Origin: Isoetes taiwanensis
Lineage: Eukaryota; Streptophyta; Lycopodiopsida; Isoetales; Isoetaceae
Direction: 5' to 3'
Assembly (NCBI GenBank): GCA_021234155.1
Contig: JAJEKV010000086.1
Coordinates: forward strand, 1,552,001 to 1,616,000
Length of the DNA: 64,000 bases
Every line of letters begins with the position of its first letter. Position 1 is the first letter of the stretch. The notes under the pieces were generated by a model, which saw only the letters and a list, made by a program, of their open reading frames with translations, had not been told where the DNA came from and ran no database searches. Shown piece by piece: positions 32,985-44,042 of this stretch. Position numbers and translations under genes: made by a program.

Positions 32985-33200
32985 GGATATGAAGATCTTT
33001 TTCTGAGTAACAGTTTTGTTGACATGTATGGCAGGTGTGGTTCATTTACAGAAGCATCTAAAGTCCTTGACAAGCTGTGAATCAGGAATGTTGTCTATTA
33101 GATTACACTGATTGGAACATGGGGATCGTCAGGATGCACTAAATTGTGTTGGAGAGATGTGGATGACAGGCATGGGACTAAATACAATGCACTCCATGAT
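32985..33200 (+). pseudogene. PPR protein relic
   Basis: The frame from 32985 reads GYEDLFLSNSFVDMYGRCGS followed by FTEASKVLDKL, stop, IRNVV. A shifted frame from 33112 gives EHGDRQDALNCVGEM, then GMGLNT. The order (LSNSFVDMYGRCGS, A.KVLDK, RNVV, HG..ALN, EM) matches two consecutive repeats of plant PLS-class pentatricopeptide proteins, which edit or process organelle RNA. Two stops and one frameshift make it a pseudogene, and only two or three repeats remain. Confidence 0.82.
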
Positions 33201-33219
33201 TCTTTTCGGCCATCTTAGA

Positions 33220-35540
33220 ACCTTCTTCCATCATGCATTTAGAGTCCGTAAACGACGCCAAGTGATCCTTGAGTCTGTGCTTAGAAGCTTCTTGTTCTTT
33301 CCCAATCACTGTTTCCATGGATAATTTGGATATGCACATTCCTCAAGGTCCTTAGTGGGGATCATTTCTCTGCATCTTAATGAACCTAATGGCATTCTGC
33401 ATCAACAAAGCTTAATATAGAACAAGAAAATTCACAAGCCATAACAATGGGCTGCAAGTGACATAAAAAACAAACCTAGCCATGTGACAGTAGCTTATGT
33501 GACTTATTGAAATTTTGTGGGTTTGAGGTAATTTTTATGGCAAAGAGCCTTGCTCCTACTTCAAAAAGTTATGATTTGAAGTGGCCACTATTTTTAATAA
33601 AATATTGTGCTCATTGCCATAGTGCTTGCACAACTATCTCAGCGTGTGAAGATCAACTTTGCAAAACGGAACCAATCTTAAAACATTTAAGTTCTTTCTC
33701 GATCCTATTTATTGCTTCATATTTGATTGTATTTTCTTCTGGCGTATCTACATGCTACCACCATGTAAAATATCTTCCCTGTTATACAATGGTTTTTGTC
33801 CAAGGTGCTATACAATGGTTTCTGTCTTAGAAAGCATATTTTGTTGTCTGTCTTTAGATTGAAGAGGTGAGATAAGAAAATATGGATTGAAGTAGAGGGC
33901 ATAGAATGGATTGCAATTTTAATATGTACAATGGATCTTGTTAATTGTTTTGAGAATAGATAAGGACGACATTTAGCAAAGGCAATCATAAAGCAGAAAG
34001 TGAGATGCGGAATAAGTAAAGATTGAAGCCAGCACAAGAGCCATAGTCACAGCATGTTGATAGCATATGTTTTCAAGGACCAATTCATCCATGCATGGTG
34101 TAAATTCAAAGCCGTTGATGCCATTTTGAATAGTCGAACTTAAGTAGTTAATAGATGGAGGCACGATTTCTTTTTGGTAAGCTGCCATGCCAAGATGTAA
34201 TCTATGGTATAATATGAATAACTGGGCAATTCTTCGTTGATTTACATTATAATTAATTCCACAGTTATTCGTATTAAACATATGTTATCAATGAAACTTC
34301 GTTTTGGAGAAGCCTTTTGTGTCCTAATATGGCATTAAACTTTAAAAGTTACATATTAGCGCATCTAAATGTTGTGCAAAAGAGGTACACCATCAAGGGG
34401 TTTACGTTATATGGGATGGCATGGCCTACTTTAAAAGTTTGTTTATAAATGGGTATGCAACTAGTTGTCTTTAACATCGTCTATGTTGTCATTCAACAAT
34501 GTTTTTATAAATAGTGTTATCTAGTGGATATGCAACTATTGCATTTGTAAGTTGTTTTTAACATCGTGTCTTTTAGTTGTTCTATGTAAATGATCCACAA
34601 TTTAGTAATTGCATGCTAACTAGAGGCATACGGTTCATGGAGGAGGGGTTTGATTGTCCTTATGTAGCCCTTTTTCCATGTGCATTCTCAATGGTAGCTA
34701 GGGCGGTGCATAACAACCTATGACTTGCAAATAGCCAAGGTAATACTATTGCGTCTGCTGATTGGATGTGTTTGTCCCAGCAACTCAATACTGTGCCAAT
34801 CTAATAATGATCAAAAACCATCCTTGACAGAGACATGCACCAATTACACAAACAACTCGCTAAAAAGAGGACCAAGCGTACAAAACAGTTAGAAAATGCA
34901 AAAATCACTTGACAAATACAATGTTGAGACCACATTGGCAATTCCTATAAGGTCAACTTCATATAAGTAGATCAAGTGACATTAGTGTAAAAATTAGCAA
35001 ACAAACAACACAACGTGCACAAAGGCTGCATATACAACAGAACCGATGCAGAAAAGGATAAATATTATTGTTATTCTAGTATGATGCGAACTGCTAAGAT
35101 TAGGAGATGCTAAGAATTAGGTAGGTCTCAGATACAAACTTATCCGATATCTCCTCGTTGTTACTGTCCCTTAAGCAATCCATAATGAGTGACTTATATG
35201 ATCCAATAACCCAATATTCGATCTTGCTTTTTCCTATTTCACCTTCCCCTACAATGCATCCGCATTGTTGCGTAGTGTTATGTTCCTTGGAACCAAAAGT
35301 GATATTCCTTCCACAACAAACCATTAATGTAATATAGAAACTCCGTAGTCTCAAATCATAAAATCCCATTTCGCTTCAAGTACTTCTTAGACCTTGAAGG
35401 ATTACTACACAAATTGTTATCGCCATTCTTAATGGTATTATGATGCCCGATAAATTGCTTTTCCAATATGTTTGCCTCGTGTCGATTGGTGGCATGCCTC
35501 CAAATACCTAACCATATAGAGATCAGACGATGTCCACTTC
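33220..35540. other. No gene recognised
   Basis: AT-rich sequence with short frames (for example 33507-33830, 107 codons) that show no known motif. No repeats beyond low-complexity text were seen. Confidence 0.4.
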
Positions 35541-35554
35541 GTCGACTCCTCCCC

Positions 35555-36383
35555 GCCGTCAACAAAAGAGCGCCTTCTCACACGTGGCGCTATGCCAACG
35601 CTCCACCCCATAGACCACTATGCATCAAGGCCCGCCAACATGGACGGCGTAACATACAAGCAGTTCTAGTGCTCAAACATCGTCGAGCCAACCACTTCCA
35701 CAAAGTAAGCCACGTCCCACACGGCTCTAGGCCACAAGATCATCCCCAGAAATGAACCAGTACGCTTCACCGACTACCACCCCGTCCACCACATCGAAGA
35801 ATTCTGCTACAACATGCTCCTTGACAAAATCCCGTTCAGAGCGGAAGCCGAACTCCTCTCCCTAAACAACCACGCATAGTCCTACGGCCTAGAATGCTAG
35901 CTCCGGCACCTGCTATCAACCGAAGATGACATCCTCGCCCACGTCCAAGCATATGCCGAATACCACCGCCTCGAGGATGAGGAGCAGCAACAAATCGTCG
36001 ACGCAATACTCCAGAACACCCCGTCGCTCAACACGCAGCACCACGGCTCACCAAACGTCGACCAAGAAGACCAGCAACCACGTGCAGACGACCTTCATGA
36101 TCAAGCGCAACAGGCAAGCTAGCCAAACGTACTAGCCACCCGCTAGTGGATGCCACGTTGTCGCCCGAGCAAGCACATGTCTACGAAGCGATCAAGAGAG
36201 AAGTGCACGGGTTCCACGTCATATCGGGCACGCCGGGATCCGAAAAGACTTACCTGATGAGACACATGGTACAACACTTCATCAACAATGGAAAAGCGGT
36301 GTTGCCCATCGCGACCACCAGAATGGCCGCATCAAAGTTATGGAGAGGAGCGACCACTGCGCACTGCCAATTTGCAATCCCAA
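35555..36383 (+). pseudogene. Helitron-type Pif1-like helicase, 5' part
   Basis: Interrupted frames read HIEEFCYNMLLDKIPFR..EAELLSLN, then LRHLLSTEDDILAHVQAYAE, then from 36146 LSPEQAHVYEAIKREV and GTPGSEKTYLMRHMV. The last is a Walker A loop with Glu where Gly is expected (GTPGSGKT). ATTRMAASKLWRGATTAHC follows. This is the region leading into the SF1 helicase domain of Helitron RepHel proteins. Several stops are present. The gene is cut at 36384 by a CACTA element; its C-terminal end reappears at 48974. GC content is clearly higher than in its surroundings. Confidence 0.85.
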
Positions 36384-36870
36384 CACTACAAGAGAAGGGG
36401 TCCATTAGTGTCACCAAAACGTCACCACAATATTAAAAGTGTACACTATGACATTATTAGTGACATTTTTACGGAAGTGATGCTACAGATGCCACAATTT
36501 GTGTCACCTATAGCCTCACTCTTTGTGTCACCAACAATGTCAGTAACTTGGTTACGACACTATAGATGTTGCTATTAGCATCAAGTATAGCGTCACCAGT
36601 TGTTGCACATATAGCATCAGTGTTAGTGTCAGTGCCCACTTATGACATTATAGGTGGTGCTATTAGCATCATATATAGTGTCAGTAGTTGTCACATATAT
36701 AACATCAGTCTCAGTGTTATTGTCCATCAGTGACATTATAAGTGTCAGTAGTTGCTACACATATAACATCAGTGTTAGTGTTAAGACCTACTTGTGACAT
36801 TATAGGTGGTGTTATTAGCATCAAATATAATAGCATCTTTAGTGTCACACGTTTTGTCAATGTTTGAGTG
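36384..36870 (+). repeat. CACTA left terminus and subterminal repeats
   Basis: After the 30-bp inverted repeat come at least eight variants of TGACATTATAGGTGGTGCTA, with TATAGCATCA and AGTGTCA(C/G). Repeats occur in both orientations. Confidence 0.85.
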
Positions 36871-36879
36871 GTCATTAGC

Positions 36880-37055
36880 ATACAGCCTCCCGGGGGAGCG
36901 CTGCTAGGACAGGCTGCCTCGGGAACTTTTTTGGCATCCGCCTCCTGGGGTTGGGACTCTCCCCTTTGGTGAGGTGGCAGTGCAAAGTTCTGGCCATGTT
37001 TGGCTTTGGGAAGGGTGCCAGTCATGCTTGCCCAACAACAGGCTGCCCGGACCAT
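36880..37055 (-). repeat. Fragment of the foldback family inside the CACTA
   Basis: About 170 bases (CTCCCGGGGGAGCGCTG, AGGCTGCCTCG, CCTCCTGGGGTTGGGACTCT, CCCC(T)TTGGTGAGG, TTTGGGAAGGGTGCCAG) follow 20265-20415 of foldback 1 block by block at roughly 75-80 percent by eye. This is an independent copy of the arm end. Confidence 0.75.
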
Positions 37056-37814
37056 TTAATGAACTCTTTGATCTGAACCTTATTTGCTAATTTGTGGCAA
37101 ATATTTGGCATACGAAGTATCTGGAACCATTGGTTATGCAAGCACTCGACATAGAATAAAATCCCTTTGCATTTCTTGAATGTCATACATACCACCGTGT
37201 CAAACGTCTATTTGTGCACTTCATGACGGAAGTTTATATGGGCACACAACACTAAAATGCTGGCCTTAACTTATAAAGGCACCAATTGATAAAGGCTTGT
37301 AAATCCAACACAATGCACATGACATTATAGTGATTATTGGGACTTCAAGTGTGCACATAACTCTAGGAAAAGGGTCTTTCCGAATTAAATGCCATGGCTT
37401 AGGGAAAGTGGAACAATCCTTGAACTGATTTTTATTGGCTTTGTTCTTCTAAACTTAACTTATAGATTGGGACTTGTTAGTTCAACACACTAGACACACA
37501 TTTGGCTAACACTTGGTCTATCCAGGGCAAAAAATTGCTTTGTGGGGTAACCCCCCGTGTGAATATGCACCCAAACCAAAGGGGGTTTCAGGGGGATTGT
37601 AATTTAAAAATGTTAGATGCAATGGTTTAGGTTATGTTAATGGTAGTTATGTGTTGGTTGTTGTATTAAAAAAATTTTTGGGCCCGAAAGAAATGGCAAC
37701 ATATCTTGTGTAGAACTATAAAACCTTTATTTCTCTTTGCAATGCAATATCCAGAGTGACAAGATAAGTTTTACTGTACAATCTTTAGTTGAAAAGGGAG
37801 GCCAATAAGCTTAC

Positions 37815-38144
37815 ATGAACGTGATAATAAGGCTCGTATTCATTGAAAGAAATATGCAAGGTAATCATATGGGTAAGGCCCACTTATGGGCAATTACAAA
37901 ATGCCCACAACCAATACCATCCCACGGGTACAGTTCCAAACTGATGCAAAGTACCACAAATATTCAAGCAAGCTATCCACATTTTAATTCACATGGACTT
38001 GCGACTTGCCATGGTATCAAACCTTATACTGGTCTAGTAAATCAATTTGAGGAAAAATGCAAAATGAGCAATGATTTTGCCATACAGCAAGATATAAGGA
38101 GAAGCGGCCTTCGTAACCCCCTGAATGTTGCAGTAGTAACTTAA
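37815..38144 (+). other. Unrecognised 109-codon ORF
   Basis: The frame (ending FAIQQDIRRSGLRNPLNVAVVT) has ordinary amino-acid composition and few low-complexity runs, unlike the surrounding noise frames. I do not recognise it. Being inside the CACTA, it could be another captured fragment. No splice sites were established. Confidence 0.3.
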
Positions 38145-38567
38145 CAAGGTACTCCAGGTGTCAGCATTGGCATGGCATGCATTTATATTTAAATTCCTTC
38201 ACCGCTATTAAGATCAATAGTGGCTAAAATTCAATAAGTTAAAGTTAAAGTTGCATAGATGGAATAATATGTGGTTCTGCTGTCTAAGAGTCAACCTTTT
38301 CAAAAAGTAAATAACGTTCTTCACTTGATCCTTGAAGAAACAGCAAATATGCTGCTGGAAGAGGTTTATTTGATGTTTCAAAGCTGGCTTGCAGAAAAAT
38401 GCTTACATGACATATAACTCCTCATGGAATACCTTCTAACTAAAGATACATGGAGATAGAAAGACATTATGTAACAACTAAATCTGTTCAAAATTTGTAT
38501 CACCTTTTTGAGTATAGCCTGTATTATAAGTTGCAAGCCGAGCATTTCATTAGATTACATCTCATAC

Positions 38568-38736
38568 CTTGGGATAAATGGCCCTACAAGATCCACACCA
38601 TGTTGCATAAAATTCTGCAACAACTAACTTGTCACCGGCATTTTCAAGCTGATCAACAAAGTCCTGTGTTGTATAAATGTCATACATATTACGTGCACTT
38701 TCTTTCTCCCACCATTTACACCATCTTTTGGTCCAG
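38568..38736 (-). pseudogene. Captured exon of an atypical (ACHT/thioredoxin-like 1) thioredoxin
   Basis: A complete internal exon: acceptor TGATGCAG before 38736, donor AAG/GTATGAG after 38568, 169 nt open throughout. It encodes [20 protein letters not shown], then [27 protein letters not shown] before the fold is typical of plastid thioredoxin-like 1/ACHT proteins, and WCGSC is the redox-active CxxC site. Members of this family exchange dithiols in chloroplasts. The following exon with the rest of the fold was not found, so it is a fragment carried by the CACTA element. Confidence 0.85.
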
Positions 38737-39139
38737 CTGCATCAGTAACCTGTAAAAAATTGGTTCTGTGAGATGCATCCATCTAATTCTGTAAATGTAA
38801 AATTTGGCTAGAATAATGTGCACATGGGCCCGGGCTTAAGCTTGTAATTGGCGAGACTAGGTGAAATCTTTGCCAACTAGGTGAAACCTTGGATGTGCGG
38901 GTAGGCTCGGCCACGCTTGATAATATCTGAGAATGTATGGTTCCATATTTTCAAATGGCATTTCTTTGTAAAATTTTACTAGTTCCATTCTGGGCATATG
39001 CTGTAAACTATCATTCCCTAAAATAATCTCTTTGCACTTTTTGGACTTCCACAGTTAGCATAGACTATGATAGGAGAATTTCCTAACACTACAGTTGAAT
39101 TGAATGCATCATGAATAATACTGGCATGAATAACCTTAC

Positions 39140-39252
39140 CTGCTATCAGTGCTGTTGGACTCGCACAAGCCACTCAGAATGATTTGAGGAGGTGCTCCGA
39201 AGCCAAAGGTGCTACCGGGGAAAAATGCGGAAGGAAGAAACAAGTTGATTTG
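39140..39252 (-). pseudogene. Possible upstream exon of the captured thioredoxin
   Basis: A frame reads FFPGSTFGFGAPPQIILSGL and then CESNSTDS, ending at a donor (AGCAG/GTAAGG). Its phase would join the acceptor of the 38736 exon in frame. The Ser/Gly/Phe-rich character would suit a plastid transit peptide. There is no start codon in this frame before a stop, so the link is tentative. Confidence 0.4.
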
Positions 39253-39396
39253 CAGATTTTACGGTGAAAAGGACCGCACATAAGCAAATCTAGTATGTTG
39301 CTTGGAATAGAAATGGCATTTAGTTGGGCCTGAAAATAAAAATCGTGTTTTTCTACGACTATAACTTATGCTCCTATGCCTATATACGCACGCCGA

Positions 39397-39554
39397 CCAC
39401 TATGAGCAAACGATGGTTTTGAAACCTGAATTAACCAAATCGTACGGCAACAAACAAATCTTATGGCTTCATGCAGCCACTATGAGCAAACGATGGTTTT
39501 GAAACCTGAATCAACCAAATGGTATGGAAACAATCAAATCTTATGGCTTCATGC
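39397..39554 (+). repeat. 80-bp tandem duplication
   Basis: CCACTATGAGCAAACGATGG followed by TTTTGAAACCTGAAT.AACC and AATCTTATGGCTTCATGC occurs at 39399 and 39479, with about seven differences. Confidence 0.9.
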
Positions 39555-39796
39555 TTTTCTGTATCTTATTGCAATCACGGGTGCAGAACTCCATCCGGAA
39601 AGGGCATGGCATGGTCGATCCCGACCTTCACAATACAAACATGAAGTCTGTGGAAGCACATTTGCAGCAGACGGATCCAAATGCACGAAGCCCATCTGTG
39701 CACGAAATCAAAAAGTTGGAGAAAAGGGAAAGTTCAGATTCTTCAAGCTCCATATTCTTAGTACTCAAGCAGCAAATCCGCATGATTAGAGGATGA
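39524..39796 (+). other. Unrecognised 90-codon ORF
   Basis: Text such as VEAHLQQTDPNARSPSVHEI and KKLEKRESSDSSSS looks protein-like, charged and Ser-rich. An overlapping frame (39463-39789) is also open. No family was recognised. It overlaps the 80-bp duplication at its start. Confidence 0.25.
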
Positions 39797-39899
39797 TTTG
39801 CCATGGGCTTACAACAACGGCGAGGCCTACACTCACGAACCCTAAAAAAATATTTCGACCCTTGCATGCAGAGAGGTAAGCATCTGCTCATTTAAAAAA

Positions 39900-41270
39900 A
39901 AGGGGGGGGGCTAGACCATTGGAATATGTCATTAATAACTAAAATTGTGTATGCGCGCTCTAGATGTACTGATTAGTAAGCCTCGTGCAATACGCCCATC
40001 AAATCATAGGAAAACCATAGCAAAAAACGTACAAAAATTCAAAACAAACCCCCTGTTATTTTGCTACATATTCTTGGTCCATTACTCCAACAACACCACA
40101 ATTAGGCTCATAACTTCCGTTATACCACTTAAGCCTAGCCGCACCGCTTCGCGTTGACTCCTTGCGTTAATTATTATGTGAATGCAAACTTATAATATTT
40201 ATTATCCTCGTCAATACAATCATTTGTTTTAGCATTGTTACACACTACATGGTCTTTCCTAGATTAATGTTCTCCTTTTTATTTTATTTTATTATTAGCA
40301 GGGTTGCCTAACCCCCCCTGCCCGATTTCCTGCATTCCTAGCTATGCCACGTGTCTTGACACGTCAGCAAAACTTAACCTAAGCCATTGGATCTGTTAAT
40401 ATTGAGATCGACGGTCCAGAAAATTCTAAAATCTCTGAAAAATATACTTCGCCTCCTTCGACGTTCGCACGAACCCCAACTCAACCAAACTTTTTTTATT
40501 TTCTTCCTCTTCTCCGTGCGCGCGGGCAGGGCCGTTAGGATATGGCGAAAGCAAACAGAGGATGGCCGATTTAGGGTATCAGATCTCTTGCAGGTAGCGC
40601 TCTTCTTCGGCTATGGCTATGGAAGGCAAATCAGAGGATGGGCTTGGAAGGGCAGATGGATATGGCTATTCTTGGATATAGCAGAATGGAGAAGTAAAGC
40701 AAAGAAATGGCTTATGGCAATCGACGAACAGGGCATAAAAAGCATGGCAAATCAGCTCGGCTTCTACAAGGCATGTTAGGTTTCAAAATATCTCACGGTT
40801 CGATGGCGTAAACACAACGGAATATGGCGTAAAAGAAAAGAGATTCAGAATTTGGATCTTCCAAAGAAAACACACGATTTCTTTTTTGCTCTTGCATTTT
40901 GCTTAGCTATTTCAACCCGGATGCATCGCTCTTGCCTTTTTCTTTTTTTTTCTTTGTTTTTTAGCTATTTCAGCACTTGCCTCTTGATTCCTTATACTCT
41001 GCCGACATCAATAGCTGCATTAGAAGCAAAAAACTGTTCTGGAGTTTTTGCATAATTTCTTTTCCCTGCCCTATTCTCCATTGTATTGGAAGGTATTGCA
41101 ATTCCTTCATGGTTAATTATGGTCAATCGATGTTGCATACCGAGCTATATCGATACCGTGTGGATTGCTCTTCTAGTATTTCTGTAAAACATCTTTCACA
41201 ATACCTGCCCCTTACACCATGTGTTCACAACTTTGCAAAAGGACTGGAATTTTGGAAAATGCATGCATTT
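39900..41270. other. CACTA interior, no gene recognised
   Basis: A G-run (39902-39910) and a pyrimidine-rich stretch with CCACGTGTCTTGACACGTCAGCA (palindromic GTGTC..GACAC, around 40352) are visible. The frame at 40387-40779 has no recognisable domain. Confidence 0.4.
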
Positions 41271-41271
41271 C

Positions 41272-41945
41272 AAGTAACAATCCCATCGATCCGAGACATC
41301 GGATCGCCATTCTAGAATGGGACGAGCATGCATGTTTTGCATGCATGCGGGCGGCGCATGCCCATTCTGGTTGGGAGTTCGCTATTTTAGGCGCGTTTAT
41401 GCATCAACATCTCATCCAAGGCTTCCTCTTCTCTCAGCAGTACCTTATTCTCTTTGAACCCACCCCCCTCCCCCTTCTTTGTTATTGTATTTTTATCGCA
41501 TGGCACGCGCGTAATCAGCCCCTCCACTCTGGGAGGTTTGTTTTGTCTTGTTGTTTTGTTGGTGATGTGCAGGTACAGGTTAGCGAAAGCAAAGACATCT
41601 GTTTTCGACTTTTCCATTCGTGGGTTTTGGGGGCGATTTTTATGCCTTACGTTTGTCCAGCCCCCCTTGCAAGGCTTATCACTAGGGTTTTTCCTCGAAA
41701 ACCCGAAAGGGCGGGGTTTTTTAATCCCGGTGATAAGCTTTCGGCAGGTACACTAGCCCAGTCTCTATTAGCATTGTATTTTGTTGGGGTCCAAATGATA
41801 TAATTGGATTTTCCCTTTATTTTTTATGGGTAGTTCGCATGTGTGCGGCTACCCACTATCCACCATTGTAGAAAATCTGCTGAGATGAATTAGAAGCAAG
41901 TCTAAGTCGGCGGTTTGTTGGTTTCATGCGAGTCCCATTCTAGAA
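41272..41945 (+). mobile_element. Hairpin-bearing non-autonomous repeat, copy B
   Basis: Matches copy A (724-1355) on the other strand nearly throughout. It opens with palindromes GATCCGAGACATCGGATC, CCATTCTAGAATGG and GCATGCATG-TTTTG-CATGCATGC, has the hairpin at 41674-41738, and ends at CCCATTCTAGAATCACG. The GTTTCATGCGAGTCCCATTC box lies at the 3' end here but beside the palindromes in copy A. Open frames across it are not conserved in copy A. Confidence 0.75.
41674..41738 (+). other. Conserved hairpin, copy B
   Basis: GCTTATCAC (41674-41682) pairs with GTGATAAGC (41730-41738). The interior reads AGGGTTTTTCCTCGAAAACC then CGAAAGGGCGGGGTTTTTT, with AAAACCC/GGGGTTTT pairing. Confidence 0.75.
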
Positions 41946-41983
41946 TCACGTATTTCAATCGAAAACAATTGGTCTTACTTTCC

Positions 41984-42035
41984 GATACCCATCCCACTAG
42001 ATATAACTTTGATACCCATCCCACTAGATATAACT
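41984..42035 (+). repeat. Short tandem duplication
   Basis: GATACCCATCCCACTAGATA followed by TAACTTTG occurs twice in direct succession. Confidence 0.95.
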
Positions 42036-42177
42036 TTGTTTGGCTTCACATTACCTCCACATCATATACTTCAACATTAACAAACGAACATTTAATGCCA
42101 AATTTAAATACCAAAGTAAACAAGATCAATATATTAACCACGGGAAAAAAAAGTCCCTGTTTTTCCTTCCATCTTCC

Positions 42178-42247
42178 ACGATTAAAATTCCAACGCAAAC
42201 CTATCTGCCTAGCCTTCTTCCCAACCCTGTAGTTCTGCTAGTTGCTT
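42178..42247 (+). repeat. Repeat shared with the region after the helicase
   Basis: ACGATTAAAATTCCAACGCA followed by AACCTATCTGCCTAGCCTTC and CCAACCCTGTAGTTCTGCTAGTTG matches 49695-49765 with few changes. Both similarities stop just after CTAGTTG. CTAG followed by T would fit a Helitron 3' end, but no clear hairpin precedes it. Confidence 0.6.
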
Positions 42248-42249
42248 TT

Positions 42250-44010
42250 TTTTTCTTCTCTTTTCTTTTATGTATAGGGAAAACAAAAGGTTAACTTATA
42301 TTAATAACTTATGGAATTATTGGAACTTATGAAATTGTTAGGTTTTAGTTAAAATTTTCGTTAGGTTTTCACGTTGAAAATTGGTTTAGGGCAAAACCTG
42401 CTTCGAAAGGGCAGCGACCAGCAAATCCGGCTTCTTCCTTTGCAATCGATCCGACTCCTCACCATCTCTGCTATGGCATGATCAAATCGGCCGATTCCCT
42501 CCTTCCTCAACTCGGTTTTATCTCTATTCTCTTATCAGGTTAAGCATTCACCCGATGATGGTTTCTGCAGAATGAACAACCCATTCTTTGGCTCCAAGGT
42601 AAGCAATCGGATCTGGCTTAGGGTATGGCAATACAGATGGAGCAGGCGGCTATAGGGTTATGGCAGAAGATCGGGGTTTTTGCAGGCTCTATCTTCCAAG
42701 CATGGGCAGTTTTATGGCAAGGGACCAGCAAATCCGGCACTGGGCAAAGGGCTTCTAAGTTCTTCCTGATTTATAATTTATAGCAGAACTACAGATAAGA
42801 GGTTGAGGTTGAGATAAGAACTACAGGAGCAGAACGAAACTATAGCATGAGGTTGCATTCTGCCAGCAGAGTTGGAAGCATCATATTGGACACAAATTCC
42901 TCTTATCTGTGCTTGCTATTGTTACATTTCAAATTTTTAATGCCTTCAGAAGTTGTTGCAGGTGCAAAGATGGTCTGCCTATGTCTTTGTTCTACTGTGG
43001 TAAGAATGGGAAAAACAAACTGGAAACTGAAGGATGCACAGCCATGAAATTGCCTCTATAAGTTGATTTCGTTGTGCAAAGCTCTCGGATTCCAATGGGA
43101 TCCAATGTCGAATGTAGTGCTAACTGCCTGTTCTATTGTTGCTGCAAAGGAGACAGGTTGATTTGGATTCAAATATGAGCAACCCCTGCCTCAAGTGCAG
43201 CAGAAACCAGGTTTGTGGTTGTTGGGGTCGGCCTTGTGACATTACATGCAGATGGACATGTTTAGAGTAGCCAGAAGCTATATTGCATGCCAATATATTG
43301 TGTGAGATAGCATAGATTGTGTGTTGGATATGTGAAGAAGTTTGAAGTAAATTCATTATTCTAGCTCGTCTTGACATCAATGCCTTGAGATACATCATAT
43401 CTGTAAAGTAAGTGTGAATAGGCTAGGTGCTTGTTTGCTGGTTGTTATTGCATGGAAATATATGTTAGATAGATTTCGATTCAAATGTGGGTAGCCCATG
43501 CCTTAGCTACAGCAGAAGGCAGCTTTGTGGTTCTGGCCAAGTGCAGGTCCTTATTTCTTGCAATGGATTGGATGCAATTGCAGGTTTTTGTTACCATGTC
43601 ATGTGTATGTTCAGTTGCAACCAAACTTTATGTGAGCCATTTGAAACAGTTGAAAAACGAAATCCTTACACATGGACTCCAATTATTCCAGCAAGTGTGC
43701 AGCTTGGAGAAGGTAGATCTGACTTCTACACTTATAGTTATGTATATAGGGATTTCATATTCTATGGAGTAAATCTCACATTTAATGTGCTTACGGGACT
43801 CATTATACAAAGAGGCTGTCTGAATTTACAGTTGTTTTGTTCTTTTACAAATATGGTATATCATGTGGAATGTTATTTTGGGAAACACTGGCTCTGCTTA
43901 TCCTGGCAGGGGGTTCAAATCCTCTTAATTCCATCTAGCTTGACACACAGTCACATCTAAATGACATTATATGACCGTAAGCAAGACATAAACAGTGGCA
44001 TTTAAACATT
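42250..44010. other. CACTA interior, no gene recognised
   Basis: Several 60-150-codon frames (for example 43487-43960) lack domains. A short piece with splice-like edges (CTGCAG/AATGAACAACCC..CCAAG/GTAAGC near 42568-42600) could be a captured exon but is too short to judge. Confidence 0.35.
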
Positions 44011-44012
44011 TA

Positions 44013-44042
44013 CTAGTTATGAATGCCCGGCGTTGCCGGGCT
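44013..44042 (-). mobile_element. Helitron 3' terminus
   Basis: On the minus strand a GC-rich hairpin GCCCGGCAACGCCGGGC is followed, after CATTCATAA, by CTAG and then T. This is the classic Helitron 3' end inserted at A/T. The element would extend to higher coordinates; its TC 5' end was not located. Confidence 0.7.

Noticed and set aside
41219-41803. 194-codon frame across the hairpin repeat copy B
   Set aside because: Copy A has no matching open frame, and the frame reads through hairpins and palindromes, so it is chance.
43485-43772. Possible second PPR fragment
   Set aside because: Only loose resemblance; the DMYxxCG-type core is missing.
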